Virus record (IMG/VR): IMGVR_UViG_3300021425_002236
Span: 1 to 44,220 of that record
Reading direction: 5' to 3' (one strand)
Length of the DNA: 44,220 nt
Source of the DNA: a virus
The stretch's first letter is position 1, and the number at the start of each line of letters is the position of its first letter. Under the pieces are notes generated by a model, which had not been told where the DNA came from, searched no databases, and worked only from the letters and a program-made list of their open reading frames with translations. The position numbers and the translations under genes are program-made. Shown here in pieces: positions 1 through 6,957 of the stretch.

Positions 1-549
1 TATATGAAGCTCTATCTCTTGCTGTCATATTACTTGTGTCTAAGTCTGCTGTATATCCTTGTACTTTGTTACCTAGTGTAACTAATACACCTGTAACGTC
101 TTTAACAAAGTTAATTGCTTCGTCACGCTCAGTACGTGCTGAGTCTCTTGATGTTTTTATGTTTTCAGATGCTTTAGTAAGTTTGTCTAATGTTTCGTTT
201 AAACTTGCTAAGAAAGATGCTTTTATGTTTTCATCAATATCACTTGCTTCAATAGTAGCAATATCGGCTTTTAATCTTTGTAATGCAGATTCTGCTTCTT
301 GGTCTTCACTACCTAATGCTTCTGTTTGCGGTTCTGGAGTTTTCTTAATATTCTTAGTAACAAAGTCTCTGACCTTTTGAGCAAGACTTGTTAAATTACT
401 TACTACGTTAGACTTAACTGTTGGGTCCATAGTAGCAACAGCATTGCTAATAGCATCAATATCATGCATTGCATGTTGAGCTTCTAGTCCGGCATTAGCC
501 GACTCGTCTAATTTTTTTGATTCTATAAGTTTAAAGTCGCTATAACGCA
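1..549 (-). CDS. Putative capsid-cargo/scaffold-type protein, C-terminus cut by window edge
   Basis: The frame opens at an ATG at 549 and runs off the left edge without a stop, so at least 183 residues are present. The N-terminus begins MRYSDFKLIES and carries L-I-E, L-D-E and L-E-A tripeptides within about 25 residues. These match the L/I-x-E sites cut by the T4-type prohead protease gp21. The rest is polar, rich in Asp, Glu, Lys and Ser, and looks helical or coiled coil. A late-promoter core (TATAAATAC, 577-585) sits about 30 nt upstream, overlapping the stop codon of the bilin reductase. The N-terminus resembles those of the 34-41 kb cluster, which suggests a virion-internal or scaffold role. 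Function is not otherwise recognised. Confidence 0.75.
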
Positions 550-576
550 TTATTAGTTGTTCCTAAATTATTAATA

Positions 577-585
577 GTATTTATA
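577..585 (-). promoter_or_regulatory. T4-type late promoter core
   Basis: The minus strand reads TATAAATAC, an exact match to the T4 late -10 element TATAAATA. It lies inside an inverted repeat (AATAGTAT/ATACTATT) that also covers the stop codon of the bilin reductase gene. It points at the partial gene starting at 549. Confidence 0.6.
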
Positions 586-1273
586 CTATTTTAGGAAACA
601 GCATGTCTGTGCAGAACTTATCTACATCTTCTTCTGCAAGACCGAGTGTTTTCATAACGTTAGGCGTATGTGGATTTTGTTGCTGGTTATGACAGTAATA
701 GTTCTGACTTGCTGCAACTATCTCGCAATTACCGTCACCGTCGGATAATGGTACTTCGTCAAACCAAGCATTAAGATTAGCAATAGCAATGTCAATAATA
801 GCAACTGCTTCTTCCTCTGTTTTAACATTGCCTGCGGCAAGCATTTTATCTGTAAAAATATTTGTTGCCCATTCGGGTAGTTGTCTTTGTTTGCTAGGAA
901 TAAATTCTTCAACACTTTCTCTGTATCCATCAATCATAGGATGGTCTGGATTAGAACTAGGACTAAAGTCATGGAAGGCTCCGGTCATTTTGTTTTTGCC
1001 TGCAATAACATCAAAGCCGTATATTGGCGCATCATTGTTAAGAACTGGAAAACAACATACATGCATCATCCATAAGCCTCTAGACTCACGTGCATCTACA
1101 ACATCAATATGTGCTCTACGAACACTATCATTTGCCCACACACGATTAATCCAACCATTCTCTGGTTGATTAAAATGTGATAACCCTGGTTCTTCTATTT
1201 CTTTTGCTCGACTGTCAAAGATGCTTATAATTTCATCTTGGCATTCAATTAACCGGTTCCATATAACGCTCAA
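581..1273 (-). CDS. pcyX: Ferredoxin-dependent bilin reductase, PcyX-like
   Basis: This 230-residue protein has the ferredoxin-dependent bilin reductase signature (YGFDVIAG, then FHDFSPSS). The family reduces biliverdin IXa with electrons from ferredoxin. His71 and Asp88 are 17 residues apart, the same spacing as catalytic His88 and Asp105 of PcyA. The residue at the PcyA Glu76 spacing is Val59, so this is not a standard PcyA and fits the four-electron enzymes (PebS, PcyX) that make phycoerythrobilin. The start is TTG with a GGAG Shine-Dalgarno 7 nt upstream. The gene overlaps the 3' end of heme oxygenase by 29 nt, implying coupled translation and substrate hand-over from biliverdin production to reduction. 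The PcyX label is inferred from the residue pattern and context; PebS or PcyA remain alternatives. Confidence 0.82.
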   Translation of the reverse strand: MSVIWNRLIECQDEIISIFDSRAKEIEEPGLSHFNQPENGWINRVWANDSVRRAHIDVVDARESRGLWMMHVCCFPVLNNDAPIYGFDVIAGKNKMTGAFHDFSPSSNPDHPMIDGYRESVEEFIPSKQRQLPEWATNIFTDKMLAAGNVKTEEEAVAIIDIAIANLNAWFDEVPLSDGDGNCEIVAASQNYYCHNQQQNPHTPNVMKTLGLAEEDVDKFCTDMLFPKIV

Positions 1274-1811
1274 TGTCTAACTCCATTAGTTCTTTAAATA
1301 AGTTGGTTGCTGTTTCGAAACAAAACTTTGCTTCGTCTGCCATGCCGTCATGAATTTTACTACGTATGGCTTCTTTTAATTCTTGTGTGTCAACTTTGAA
1401 GTTATACATATTACCCGTGCCTGGAATACGTTTCTTAATCATTTGTCCGCCACTTAGGTCGCCCATGTGTAACGTATAAATGTGTGCCATCAGTGCTTCG
1501 GGGTCAGCCATTATACTACGCATATGTTCGATGTATTTTTCTGTACTAGGTAGTATTGGTGGCTCTTCTTCTTTCTTAGTCCACAACTCAAAGAAATCTT
1601 TTTCAATTTCTTGTTTACGTCTGATACCTGGAAGGTCGTCTAATACGCCATTTGCTCCTGCTATTGCTTCAAGTAGGTCATACTTCTTATGTTGATTCCA
1701 TAAGTAGATTGCGTATAATTCTGGATTGATCTTACCACTCATCATAACTTTTACAAATTCTTGTCTTTCTGCGTCTTTATGGTGTTCCCATGTAAGATCT
1801 TTTAGGCTCAT
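1245..1811 (-). CDS. ho1: Heme oxygenase
   Basis: This 188-residue protein opens heme to biliverdin IXa, CO and Fe2+ using reduced ferredoxin. The proximal heme ligand is His11 in an H-x-x-A-E motif, and the distal helix is HMGDLSGGQMI, the family hallmark G-D-L-S-G-G. Length is slightly short for the family, as is usual in phage copies. The ATG at 1811 follows the clpS stop by only two bases, with a weak purine-rich ribosome site (AAAGAG). It overlaps the bilin reductase downstream, so clpS, ho and pcyX read as one transcript. Heme oxygenase with a bilin reductase is well known in T4-like cyanophages; here the other evidence favours a non-cyanobacterial host. Confidence 0.93.
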   Translation of the reverse strand: MSLKDLTWEHHKDAERQEFVKVMMSGKINPELYAIYLWNQHKKYDLLEAIAGANGVLDDLPGIRRKQEIEKDFFELWTKKEEEPPILPSTEKYIEHMRSIMADPEALMAHIYTLHMGDLSGGQMIKKRIPGTGNMYNFKVDTQELKEAIRSKIHDGMADEAKFCFETATNLFKELMELDIERYMEPVN

Positions 1812-1813
1812 AT

Positions 1814-2125
1814 TTACTCTTTCTCTAGTTTAATTTGTAATGGAAAGCCTTGACTTCTACTTTGGTCTTGTGCTTCAAGTGCTTTCTGTTCTGCTATTTC
1901 ATAAGTATATATGCCAGCAACGCCTGAACCATCGGTATGAATGGTTAATGTTATTTTTTCAGCATTCTCGTTTGAATGTCTAAATATTTCTACTAAAACT
2001 TTTATTACCCAATCAATAGGCGTAACATCATCATTTAGTAATACTACTTTAAACTTTGGTGGCTCAGATATTTGTTTAGATAATTTCTCATCTATCTTTA
2101 CATCTAAAATTACTTCTTCGCTCAT
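1814..2125 (-). CDS. clpS: ClpS, N-degron adaptor for ClpAP protease
   Basis: This 103-residue protein matches ClpS across its length. ClpS binds proteins with N-terminal Leu, Phe, Tyr or Trp and delivers them to ClpA. The binding-pocket residues are present: Asn31, Asp32 and Asp33 in LLNDDVTP, and His63 in TIHTDG. Their spacing equals E. coli N34/D35/D36/H66 with a constant offset of three. The end carries the usual AEQKALEAQ helix. GGAG precedes the ATG at good distance. It lies between hsp20 and heme oxygenase. A phage copy could redirect host ClpAP or change which host proteins are degraded; that role is inferred. Confidence 0.92.
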   Translation of the reverse strand: MSEEVILDVKIDEKLSKQISEPPKFKVVLLNDDVTPIDWVIKVLVEIFRHSNENAEKITLTIHTDGSGVAGIYTYEIAEQKALEAQDQSRSQGFPLQIKLEKE

Positions 2126-2139
2126 TTCTTTCTCCGTTA

Positions 2140-2168
2140 AGTGGGGGAGGGTTTCCCACTCCCCCTAG
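2140..2168 (-). other. Strong GC-rich hairpin between hsp20 and clpS
   Basis: The short gap holds a run of G and C able to fold as GGGGGA/TCCCCC with an inner GGG/CCC, or alternatively as AGTGGG/CCCACT. It has no following U tract, so it is not a standard terminator. It may set relative expression of the two genes, or be an RNA processing site. Confidence 0.45.
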
Positions 2169-2173
2169 ACAAT

Positions 2174-2635
2174 TTACTTGCCTGTTTCGCCTTCAATAGT
2201 AAGACCTTCATTGATCTTAATTTTCTTAGGCTGTAGTTCTTCTGGAACTTCACGTACTAGATGAATGTTTAGCATACCTAGTTCAAGGCCTGCACTTTTC
2301 ACTTCTACGTGATCAGCAAGTGTGAACTCCCTACGGAAGTTGCGTCCGCCAATACCTTTATGTAGGTAATCAACGTCTTCATCTCCTTTAGGAGCCGTAC
2401 CTTCAATTGTTAAAAGTTTGTTATCCTTCTCAATTGAAAGATTATCCATACCAAAGCCGGCAACAGCCAATGAGATCATATACTCATCTTCGTTGATTTG
2501 TGCAATGTTGTATGGTGGATATCCATTCTTATTAGGGCTATTTTCAAACTGGCGTTCTAGCTCGTTGAAAATTCTATCGAAGCCGATAGTAGCTCTATGT
2601 AGTGATGGGATGTCTAAGGTAGTTAGTCTTGTCAT
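2174..2635 (-). CDS. hsp20: Small heat-shock protein, Hsp20/IbpA family
   Basis: The alpha-crystallin domain fills most of this 153-residue protein, with the class A signature near the N-terminus (IGFDRIFNELER) and the core YMISLAVAGF...L.IEG. Such proteins are ATP-independent holdases that keep unfolding proteins soluble. The frame extends upstream to 2659, but the Shine-Dalgarno AGGAGG (2643-2648) would then lie inside the gene, so the ATG at 2635 is the start. The 5' leader contains competing hairpins that could mask the ribosome site. Hsp20 genes are common in T4-like marine phages, where they may help capsid or scaffold folding. Confidence 0.93.
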   Translation of the reverse strand: MTRLTTLDIPSLHRATIGFDRIFNELERQFENSPNKNGYPPYNIAQINEDEYMISLAVAGFGMDNLSIEKDNKLLTIEGTAPKGDEDVDYLHKGIGGRNFRREFTLADHVEVKSAGLELGMLNIHLVREVPEELQPKKIKINEGLTIEGETGK

Positions 2636-2638
2636 AAT

Positions 2639-2690
2639 GTTTCCTCCTTTAATAAGCAAGTTAACTATTGAAACCCTTTCGGCGTTTCAG
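2639..2690 (-). promoter_or_regulatory. Candidate RNA thermometer or switch in the hsp20 leader
   Basis: On the transcript, GUUUC (2670-2674) can pair either with an upstream GAAAC (2684-2688) or with GAAAC inside the ribosome site (2639-2643). A UUGCU element (2655-2659) can also pair with AGGAA of the Shine-Dalgarno with one G-G mismatch, the arrangement typical of ROSE thermometers of alphaproteobacterial small heat-shock genes. This is pairing by eye, not a folding calculation. Confidence 0.35.
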
Positions 2691-2708
2691 TTTATTTAAA
2701 AATATGTA

Positions 2709-2748
2709 AGGAGAATCAATCTCCCTACACATTTATTTATCATTTATA
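2709..2748 (-). promoter_or_regulatory. Late-promoter-like cores and a short hairpin upstream of hsp20
   Basis: The minus strand reads TATAAATG (2741-2748) and GATAAATAA (2733-2741), close to the T4 late core. They are followed by a GGAGA/TCTCC hairpin (2710-2724) and an AT-rich tail, which could end transcription of the barrel gene upstream or shape the hsp20 leader. Confidence 0.35.
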
Positions 2749-2759
2749 ATACAAGTATA

Positions 2760-3356
2760 CTATAGATTGAGTTTAAAGTCAACCCCAAAGAATGCTGTAT
2801 CTTTCTTAAAATCATCGTCAAAATCGACTTCAACAAAAGGCGACACTGAGAATGATCCAAACTTGTATTTTGTACCTATAAACGTTTGTAAATGGCTGTA
2901 ATCTAAATTACTACCTTCATACGTATATTGTACATGTGGTTCAAAGATTAAGAACGGTGAACCAAACAATAAGTTAGGCTGTCCTTGTGCTTCTAAACCA
3001 AACTGTGGGCGATAACGCATAACGTTTTCTCTACCTTCTCTTGATCTATGTTCAAATCTTGAGTTGTAAAAGAACGCTCCATTTTTAATCTGCTTGACTT
3101 GAAAACGAATCCAATCTTCGCCTACGCCTGCACGATCAATTTTTCTATACTCTAAACGATATGGATTTCCTTCAAAGTCATATCTTAAGATACGCTGAGA
3201 GTAATCTTTATCAGCATACTCTCTTACACCAAAGGTCCAATTGTCTTTAGTTACGAAAGTGTTTACTTCTGTATAATCAAAATCATCTGCACTTGCATTA
3301 CTTGTGCCAGCAAACATTAAAATGCTTGCCATAAATGCTGTTATAATAAATTTCAT
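2760..3356 (-). CDS. Predicted outer-membrane beta-barrel protein
   Basis: This 198-residue protein has a clear Sec signal peptide (residues 1-23, ending A-S-A before Asp-Asp). The mature part has alternating polar and aromatic residues, as in a small beta barrel (repeats such as YRLEYRKID, FIFEPHVQYTYE, FSVSPFVEVDF). It ends FFGVDFKLNL, beta-strand-like but lacking the usual terminal Phe. The ribosome site AGGAG is well placed. It follows the transporter gene, separated by a terminator hairpin. A phage-encoded outer-membrane protein may alter host permeability or block superinfection. No specific family is recognised. Confidence 0.7.
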   Translation of the reverse strand: MKFIITAFMASILMFAGTSNASADDFDYTEVNTFVTKDNWTFGVREYADKDYSQRILRYDFEGNPYRLEYRKIDRAGVGEDWIRFQVKQIKNGAFFYNSRFEHRSREGRENVMRYRPQFGLEAQGQPNLLFGSPFLIFEPHVQYTYEGSNLDYSHLQTFIGTKYKFGSFSVSPFVEVDFDDDFKKDTAFFGVDFKLNL

Positions 3357-3387
3357 TTTTTTCTCCTATAAAATAAAATTAGTCAAA

Positions 3388-3416
3388 ATAATTGGTAGCG
3401 AACCTACGCTACCAAT
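3388..3416 (-). terminator. Rho-independent terminator after the transporter gene
   Basis: A perfect 9-bp stem (TTGGTAGCG/CGCTACCAA) with a six-base loop is followed by TTATTTT on the minus strand. It separates the transporter from the barrel gene. Confidence 0.75.
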
Positions 3417-3433
3417 ACTAGTTCCCATAATTT

Positions 3434-4483
3434 TTATAAAATTAAGGTTGCTCCACCTGCACCTACTAATAGTAGCATCCAGACACCAAGAGCACTGGCG
3501 TATTTACGCCACGGTGTACCAAAATACATCTTACCAATTGCCATACATTTATGCATAGGCGATACTAAGTATCCTGCATAATCTAAAGCAAAGAACCATA
3601 CAAAGTATTCAACTCCGTATACTAATGATAAGATTGTTGTGATAGCCGCGAACCTACTGCTTGATCCAAACGCAAAAGCTGAACCAAATGCAATAGCACT
3701 AAGAGTAATAAACCCCTTAGTGGTGTTAATATCAAACGCCGAGTTTTCTAAGTATGCTTTAACAACGTCAGTATATTCTCTTGCAAAGTTGGCCATTATG
3801 ATAATGACAGCAACCCAAGCAATTAACCTAAAGTCAACATAGCTCAGTAACTTTTTGTAATCCCATGTCATAGTTAAAACCATGTAATAGAATAACAACC
3901 CGCCAAACACTAACCACGGATCTAAGCCCGCAATTGGTTTAAGTGCTAGTGCGATAGCAAATAAGAAAGGTACTACATTTCTTAAAACATTAGAAACTTT
4001 AAAATGAGTTTTTTGAATATTAAGATCAATATCGTCTTCTTTGATAAAGAATATAATATATGCAAACACTAATCCTAAAGATACGATTAACAGTGGCAGT
4101 AGTGAATATACTACAGCACCGTATGTGATGCTAAATGCAGCCATCGGAATAAGAATAGTCTTTTCCAGTGGTGACCACACATAGTAGTGGTGTGTCGACA
4201 AATAGTCGATGATGCCAAATTTTTCTCGTCCTTTTGTTCCTTTTGGAGGAGCGATAGTATCTAGCATTCCAGCCGAGATTGTAACTCGTCCCGACACGGG
4301 GAGTATACCTGTAAATGCACTCATTAGTGCAACAATTACTCGTTTTGACTTAAAGACTTTTTGAATGTAGGCATATGCACCTGCAAACAAATTCTTTTCT
4401 TTTATCAAGCCAGCAATCATCATAATGAACGCAATAAACAATAGGTATTCTTGCCCCTTGTATAGCAAGTTTATATTTTCCAA
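3434..4483 (-). CDS. Polytopic membrane transporter, DUF401/ion-transporter-superfamily-like
   Basis: This 349-residue protein is strongly hydrophobic with about ten membrane segments. An early loop reads GILPVSGRVTISAGMLD, resembling the conserved re-entrant loop of DUF401-type proteins (G-x-L-P-x-x-G...SA-x-M), which belong with the ion-transporter and gluconate/citrate-type carriers. The start is TTG at 4483, supported by AGGAGAAAA seven bases upstream; no better ATG exists. It ends just before a strong terminator. Neighbouring genes are an outer-membrane barrel and GMP reductase. Substrate is unknown. The family assignment rests on the loop motif and topology and is moderate. Confidence 0.65.
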   Translation of the reverse strand: MENINLLYKGQEYLLFIAFIMMIAGLIKEKNLFAGAYAYIQKVFKSKRVIVALMSAFTGILPVSGRVTISAGMLDTIAPPKGTKGREKFGIIDYLSTHHYYVWSPLEKTILIPMAAFSITYGAVVYSLLPLLIVSLGLVFAYIIFFIKEDDIDLNIQKTHFKVSNVLRNVVPFLFAIALALKPIAGLDPWLVFGGLLFYYMVLTMTWDYKKLLSYVDFRLIAWVAVIIIMANFAREYTDVVKAYLENSAFDINTTKGFITLSAIAFGSAFAFGSSSRFAAITTILSLVYGVEYFVWFFALDYAGYLVSPMHKCMAIGKMYFGTPWRKYASALGVWMLLLVGAGGATLIL

Positions 4484-4560
4484 GGTAATTTTCTCCTATA
4501 ATTTATTGCATAACAAGATTGATTTCTTATTATGTAGGTTAAAAGAATTCTCTCTTTCAA

Positions 4561-5703
4561 CTATCTATTTACGTTGTTGGCGTAAATCCCATTGAACTGC
4601 TGAGTGCAACGTACAAATGTAGTACACTTACTGAGTTGTTTAAGTCCTATTGCACCTGCATAGGTACAAGTGCTTCTTACACCGCCTAATAGGTCTTGTA
4701 TTGTGTGCTTTACCTTGCCGCGATAAGGAACCAATACTTCTCGTCCTTCGCTACTACGGTATTCTTTTAATCCGCCAAAGTGTTTTTCGTTTGCGGCATT
4801 TGAGCTCATTCCGTAAAACTGTACATATTTTTCTTGTACAATTTTTTTCTGTGTGTGAATAATTTCGTTTGTTTCAAATTGCTTTACAATTACTTCACCA
4901 CCGCCTTCATCGTGTCCTGCTAACATACCTCCCAGCATAACAAAGTCAGCGCCTCCGGCAAAAGCCTTGGCAACATCGCCAGGGCAAGTACATCCGCCGT
5001 CAGCGATAATATGACCACCGAGACCGTGTGCCGCATCGGCGCATTCGATAACCGCCGATAGTTGCGGATACCCCACACCAGTTTGTATCCGAGTAGTACA
5101 AACACTACCAGGACCAATGCCAACCTTAACAATATCTGCTCCTGCAAGAATCAATTCCTCCGTCATTTCTCCTGTAACTACGTTGCCTGCAATAATAACA
5201 ATATGTGGATAATTATTACGCAACCCTCTTACAAATGTTGCAAACCTTTCTGAGTAGCCATTTGCTACATCAACGCAAACATACTTTAATTTATATCCAA
5301 CTTGTTCGTATACTTCTTTGAACTTAGTATAATCATTATCTGTAATGCCAATACTCATAGCAACATACTCTGTACGTTCTACTCTGTTGTTATTAACTAG
5401 TACGTCACCGTTGAAGTAATTTACAAGTTCGTCCTCACTATATGTTTTAACAAGACAAGTTAGGATGTTTTGTTGTGCAAGTGTGTCTGCCATTTCCATT
5501 GTACCGACACCATCCATGTTACTTGCAATAATTGGAATACCACTATAATGATATTCAGCGGAATTATCTGGAAATGTTGGATTATAATTCCTATATGTAA
5601 ATTTACGATCTAAGTTTACTTCCTTGCGACTACCTAGTATGGATCGTTTAGGTCTAATCAGAACATCTTTGTAGTCAAGTTTTATATCTTGTTCAATACG
5701 CAT
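4561..5703 (-). CDS. guaC: GMP reductase
   Basis: This 380-residue TIM-barrel enzyme of the IMPDH/GMPR family converts GMP to IMP and ammonia with NADPH. Catalytic Cys202 lies in [18 protein letters not shown]. The barrel continues with [35 protein letters not shown], and no CBS domains are present, as expected for GMP reductase rather than IMP dehydrogenase. The flap region ([10 protein letters not shown]) is also GMPR-like. The length is somewhat over the E. coli enzyme (347). The ATG at 5703 has a moderate site (AAAGGTAG). It would recycle guanine nucleotides into IMP for adenine nucleotide synthesis, suiting an AT-rich genome. Confidence 0.93.
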   Translation of the reverse strand: MRIEQDIKLDYKDVLIRPKRSILGSRKEVNLDRKFTYRNYNPTFPDNSAEYHYSGIPIIASNMDGVGTMEMADTLAQQNILTCLVKTYSEDELVNYFNGDVLVNNNRVERTEYVAMSIGITDNDYTKFKEVYEQVGYKLKYVCVDVANGYSERFATFVRGLRNNYPHIVIIAGNVVTGEMTEELILAGADIVKVGIGPGSVCTTRIQTGVGYPQLSAVIECADAAHGLGGHIIADGGCTCPGDVAKAFAGGADFVMLGGMLAGHDEGGGEVIVKQFETNEIIHTQKKIVQEKYVQFYGMSSNAANEKHFGGLKEYRSSEGREVLVPYRGKVKHTIQDLLGGVRSTCTYAGAIGLKQLSKCTTFVRCTQQFNGIYANNVNR

Positions 5704-5715
5704 TATTCTACCTTT

Positions 5716-6291
5716 TTACTTTTTTTCGCCGTAGTTAAATGAAACACTGATTCTGTCAGTTGTTCCAATGTTTCCTTGAACACTATGTTTAAGCCATCCA
5801 GGAAAAATGTACAATGCATTAGTCTTAGCGGCATATGTTGCTCTTGTACTTGTATAGTAGGTTTCTTGTGCAATATCATAGGGGATATGATATTCGCCGC
5901 CATCGTTTCTTTCAAATTGTATATTACCTTGATTCTCTGCATCAACATAATATACTCCACTTAATACACTACCTACATGGTTGTGTAAGTGATTATAACT
6001 GTGTGGAGGATTAATGTTTATCCAAATGTTATATATTTCACATTCTTTTAAACCAACTTGTGTGGCACAAGTTTTCATTTCTTCATTGAGGGTTTTTACT
6101 AAACGATCGATTTGATCAGACTCGCCTGGCTTTATATCGTTACTTTGCCAACCTCCGTAATTACTAATAACCCTACCTTTATCAGTTTGCTTACGTTGAT
6201 ACGCAAACTTCTTAAGTTCATCGTTATTAACTACGTGAATGATCGAGCTCCAGATAACACTCGGAAACCATAGTTCCGTATGCATTGCCAT
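5716..6291 (-). CDS. 2-oxoglutarate/Fe(II)-dependent oxygenase-like protein
   Basis: This 191-residue protein fits the phage 2OG-Fe(II) oxygenase family (TIGR02466/PF13759-like). The core H103-N-H105-VGSVLSGVYYVD supplies the first iron ligands, and H169 (LKHSV) the distal histidine. Arg180 (DRISVSFNY) is placed to bind 2-oxoglutarate. Related genes are abundant in T4-like marine phages, but substrates are not established; hydroxylation of protein, nucleobase or small molecules is possible. The ATG at 6291 has AGGAAG upstream, which is the end of the bS21 gene, so the two are closely coupled. Confidence 0.85.
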   Translation of the reverse strand: MAMHTELWFPSVIWSSIIHVVNNDELKKFAYQRKQTDKGRVISNYGGWQSNDIKPGESDQIDRLVKTLNEEMKTCATQVGLKECEIYNIWININPPHSYNHLHNHVGSVLSGVYYVDAENQGNIQFERNDGGEYHIPYDIAQETYYTSTRATYAAKTNALYIFPGWLKHSVQGNIGTTDRISVSFNYGEKK

Positions 6292-6293
6292 GA

Positions 6294-6575
6294 CTACTTC
6301 CTACGTTTAATCTGTGACGGAGGTAACTTACCGTCCATTTCCATTTGACGTTGTTTCTTCATCCAACGAGCTCTGCCCGCCGCTTTTGCTTTTGCACGTT
6401 TTTCGCTAGGCTTTGTGTATTCTTGTCTGTCACGGACTTCTTGAATAATTCCAGCCTCCATAACTTTCTTTTTGAAAATTCTTAGTGCTTTATTAAAATC
6501 GCCGTTTCTTACTTCAACAGTTAAACCATTTCCAAATGATTGGCTGTTGTCGTTTTTTCTATTGTTTCTTCTCAA
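6294..6575 (-). CDS. rpsU: Ribosomal protein bS21, phage-encoded
   Basis: This 93-residue basic protein matches bS21 (VEVRNGDFNKALRIFKKK, then EVRDRQEYTKPSEKRAKAKAA). bS21 sits near the anti-Shine-Dalgarno end of 16S rRNA and affects initiation. It is about 20 residues longer than E. coli bS21, with extra polar residues at the N-terminus and a lysine-rich tail. The start is TTG at 6575, and its GGAGGA site lies inside the last codons of the preceding gene, which it overlaps by 17 nt. It also has its own near-consensus promoter (6637-6666). Phage bS21 genes are known, including in pelagiphages, and are thought to alter ribosome specificity. Confidence 0.93.
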   Translation of the reverse strand: MRRNNRKNDNSQSFGNGLTVEVRNGDFNKALRIFKKKVMEAGIIQEVRDRQEYTKPSEKRAKAKAAGRARWMKKQRQMEMDGKLPPSQIKRRK

Positions 6576-6957
6576 ACTGTCCTCCGATTGTTTCAGTTAA
6601 AAAGTCTAAATTATATAATCTATTCTTTGATAATACATTATACATGTTTTCACCACTGTTTGTCAACCAAAAAGTTTTGTTTTTGGAAATAAAATATGAT
6701 GTGAAATCTTTTACTTTTGGGTCACAGTTATCAATATCTATAATAACATAGTCCGCGGCATGAAAGGTATCCATAAGCCATTCTGGTTCATGATTGGGTT
6801 CTTTCTGTTCGTATAGGTAAACTACAAATGGAATGTTATATTGCTGAACAAAGTCATTAAACTGTTCTTTAATAACTTCACTAGGATACACTAAAAGAAA
6901 ACTTGGTTCGCTAGTGTAGTACTTGTCTGGTGGTGTAACTAATGTTATATCACTCAT
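6559..6957 (-). CDS. Hypothetical acidic protein upstream of bS21
   Basis: This 132-residue protein is not recognised. It begins MSDITLVTPPDKYY and shows alternating hydrophobic strands and helices (FLLVYPSEVIKEQF, YVIIDIDNCD), suggesting a small alpha/beta fold. There is no signal peptide or membrane segment. Its ATG overlaps the end of the large membrane protein gene by eight bases, and its own end overlaps the bS21 start. A sigma70-like promoter for bS21 lies within its coding region. The conserved position between a membrane protein and bS21 hints at a shared operon, but no function can be assigned. Confidence 0.75.
   Translation of the reverse strand: MSDITLVTPPDKYYTSEPSFLLVYPSEVIKEQFNDFVQQYNIPFVVYLYEQKEPNHEPEWLMDTFHAADYVIIDIDNCDPKVKDFTSYFISKNKTFWLTNSGENMYNVLSKNRLYNLDFLTETIGGQFEKKQ
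6637..6666 (-). promoter_or_regulatory. Sigma70-type promoter driving bS21
   Basis: The minus strand has TTGACA (6661-6666) and TATAAT (6637-6642), both perfect consensus, with an 18-base spacer, inside the preceding gene and about 60 nt before the bS21 start. The -35 context GGTTGACAAA recurs at other promoters in this window. Confidence 0.75.

Noticed and set aside
36-380. Plus-strand open frame opposite the partial gene at the left edge
   Set aside because: It lies entirely opposite a longer minus-strand frame with a late promoter and family-like N-terminus, and has no ribosome site.
4484-4560. Sigma70 promoter in the gap before the transporter gene
   Set aside because: TTGAAA is present but no good -10 box lies at proper spacing.
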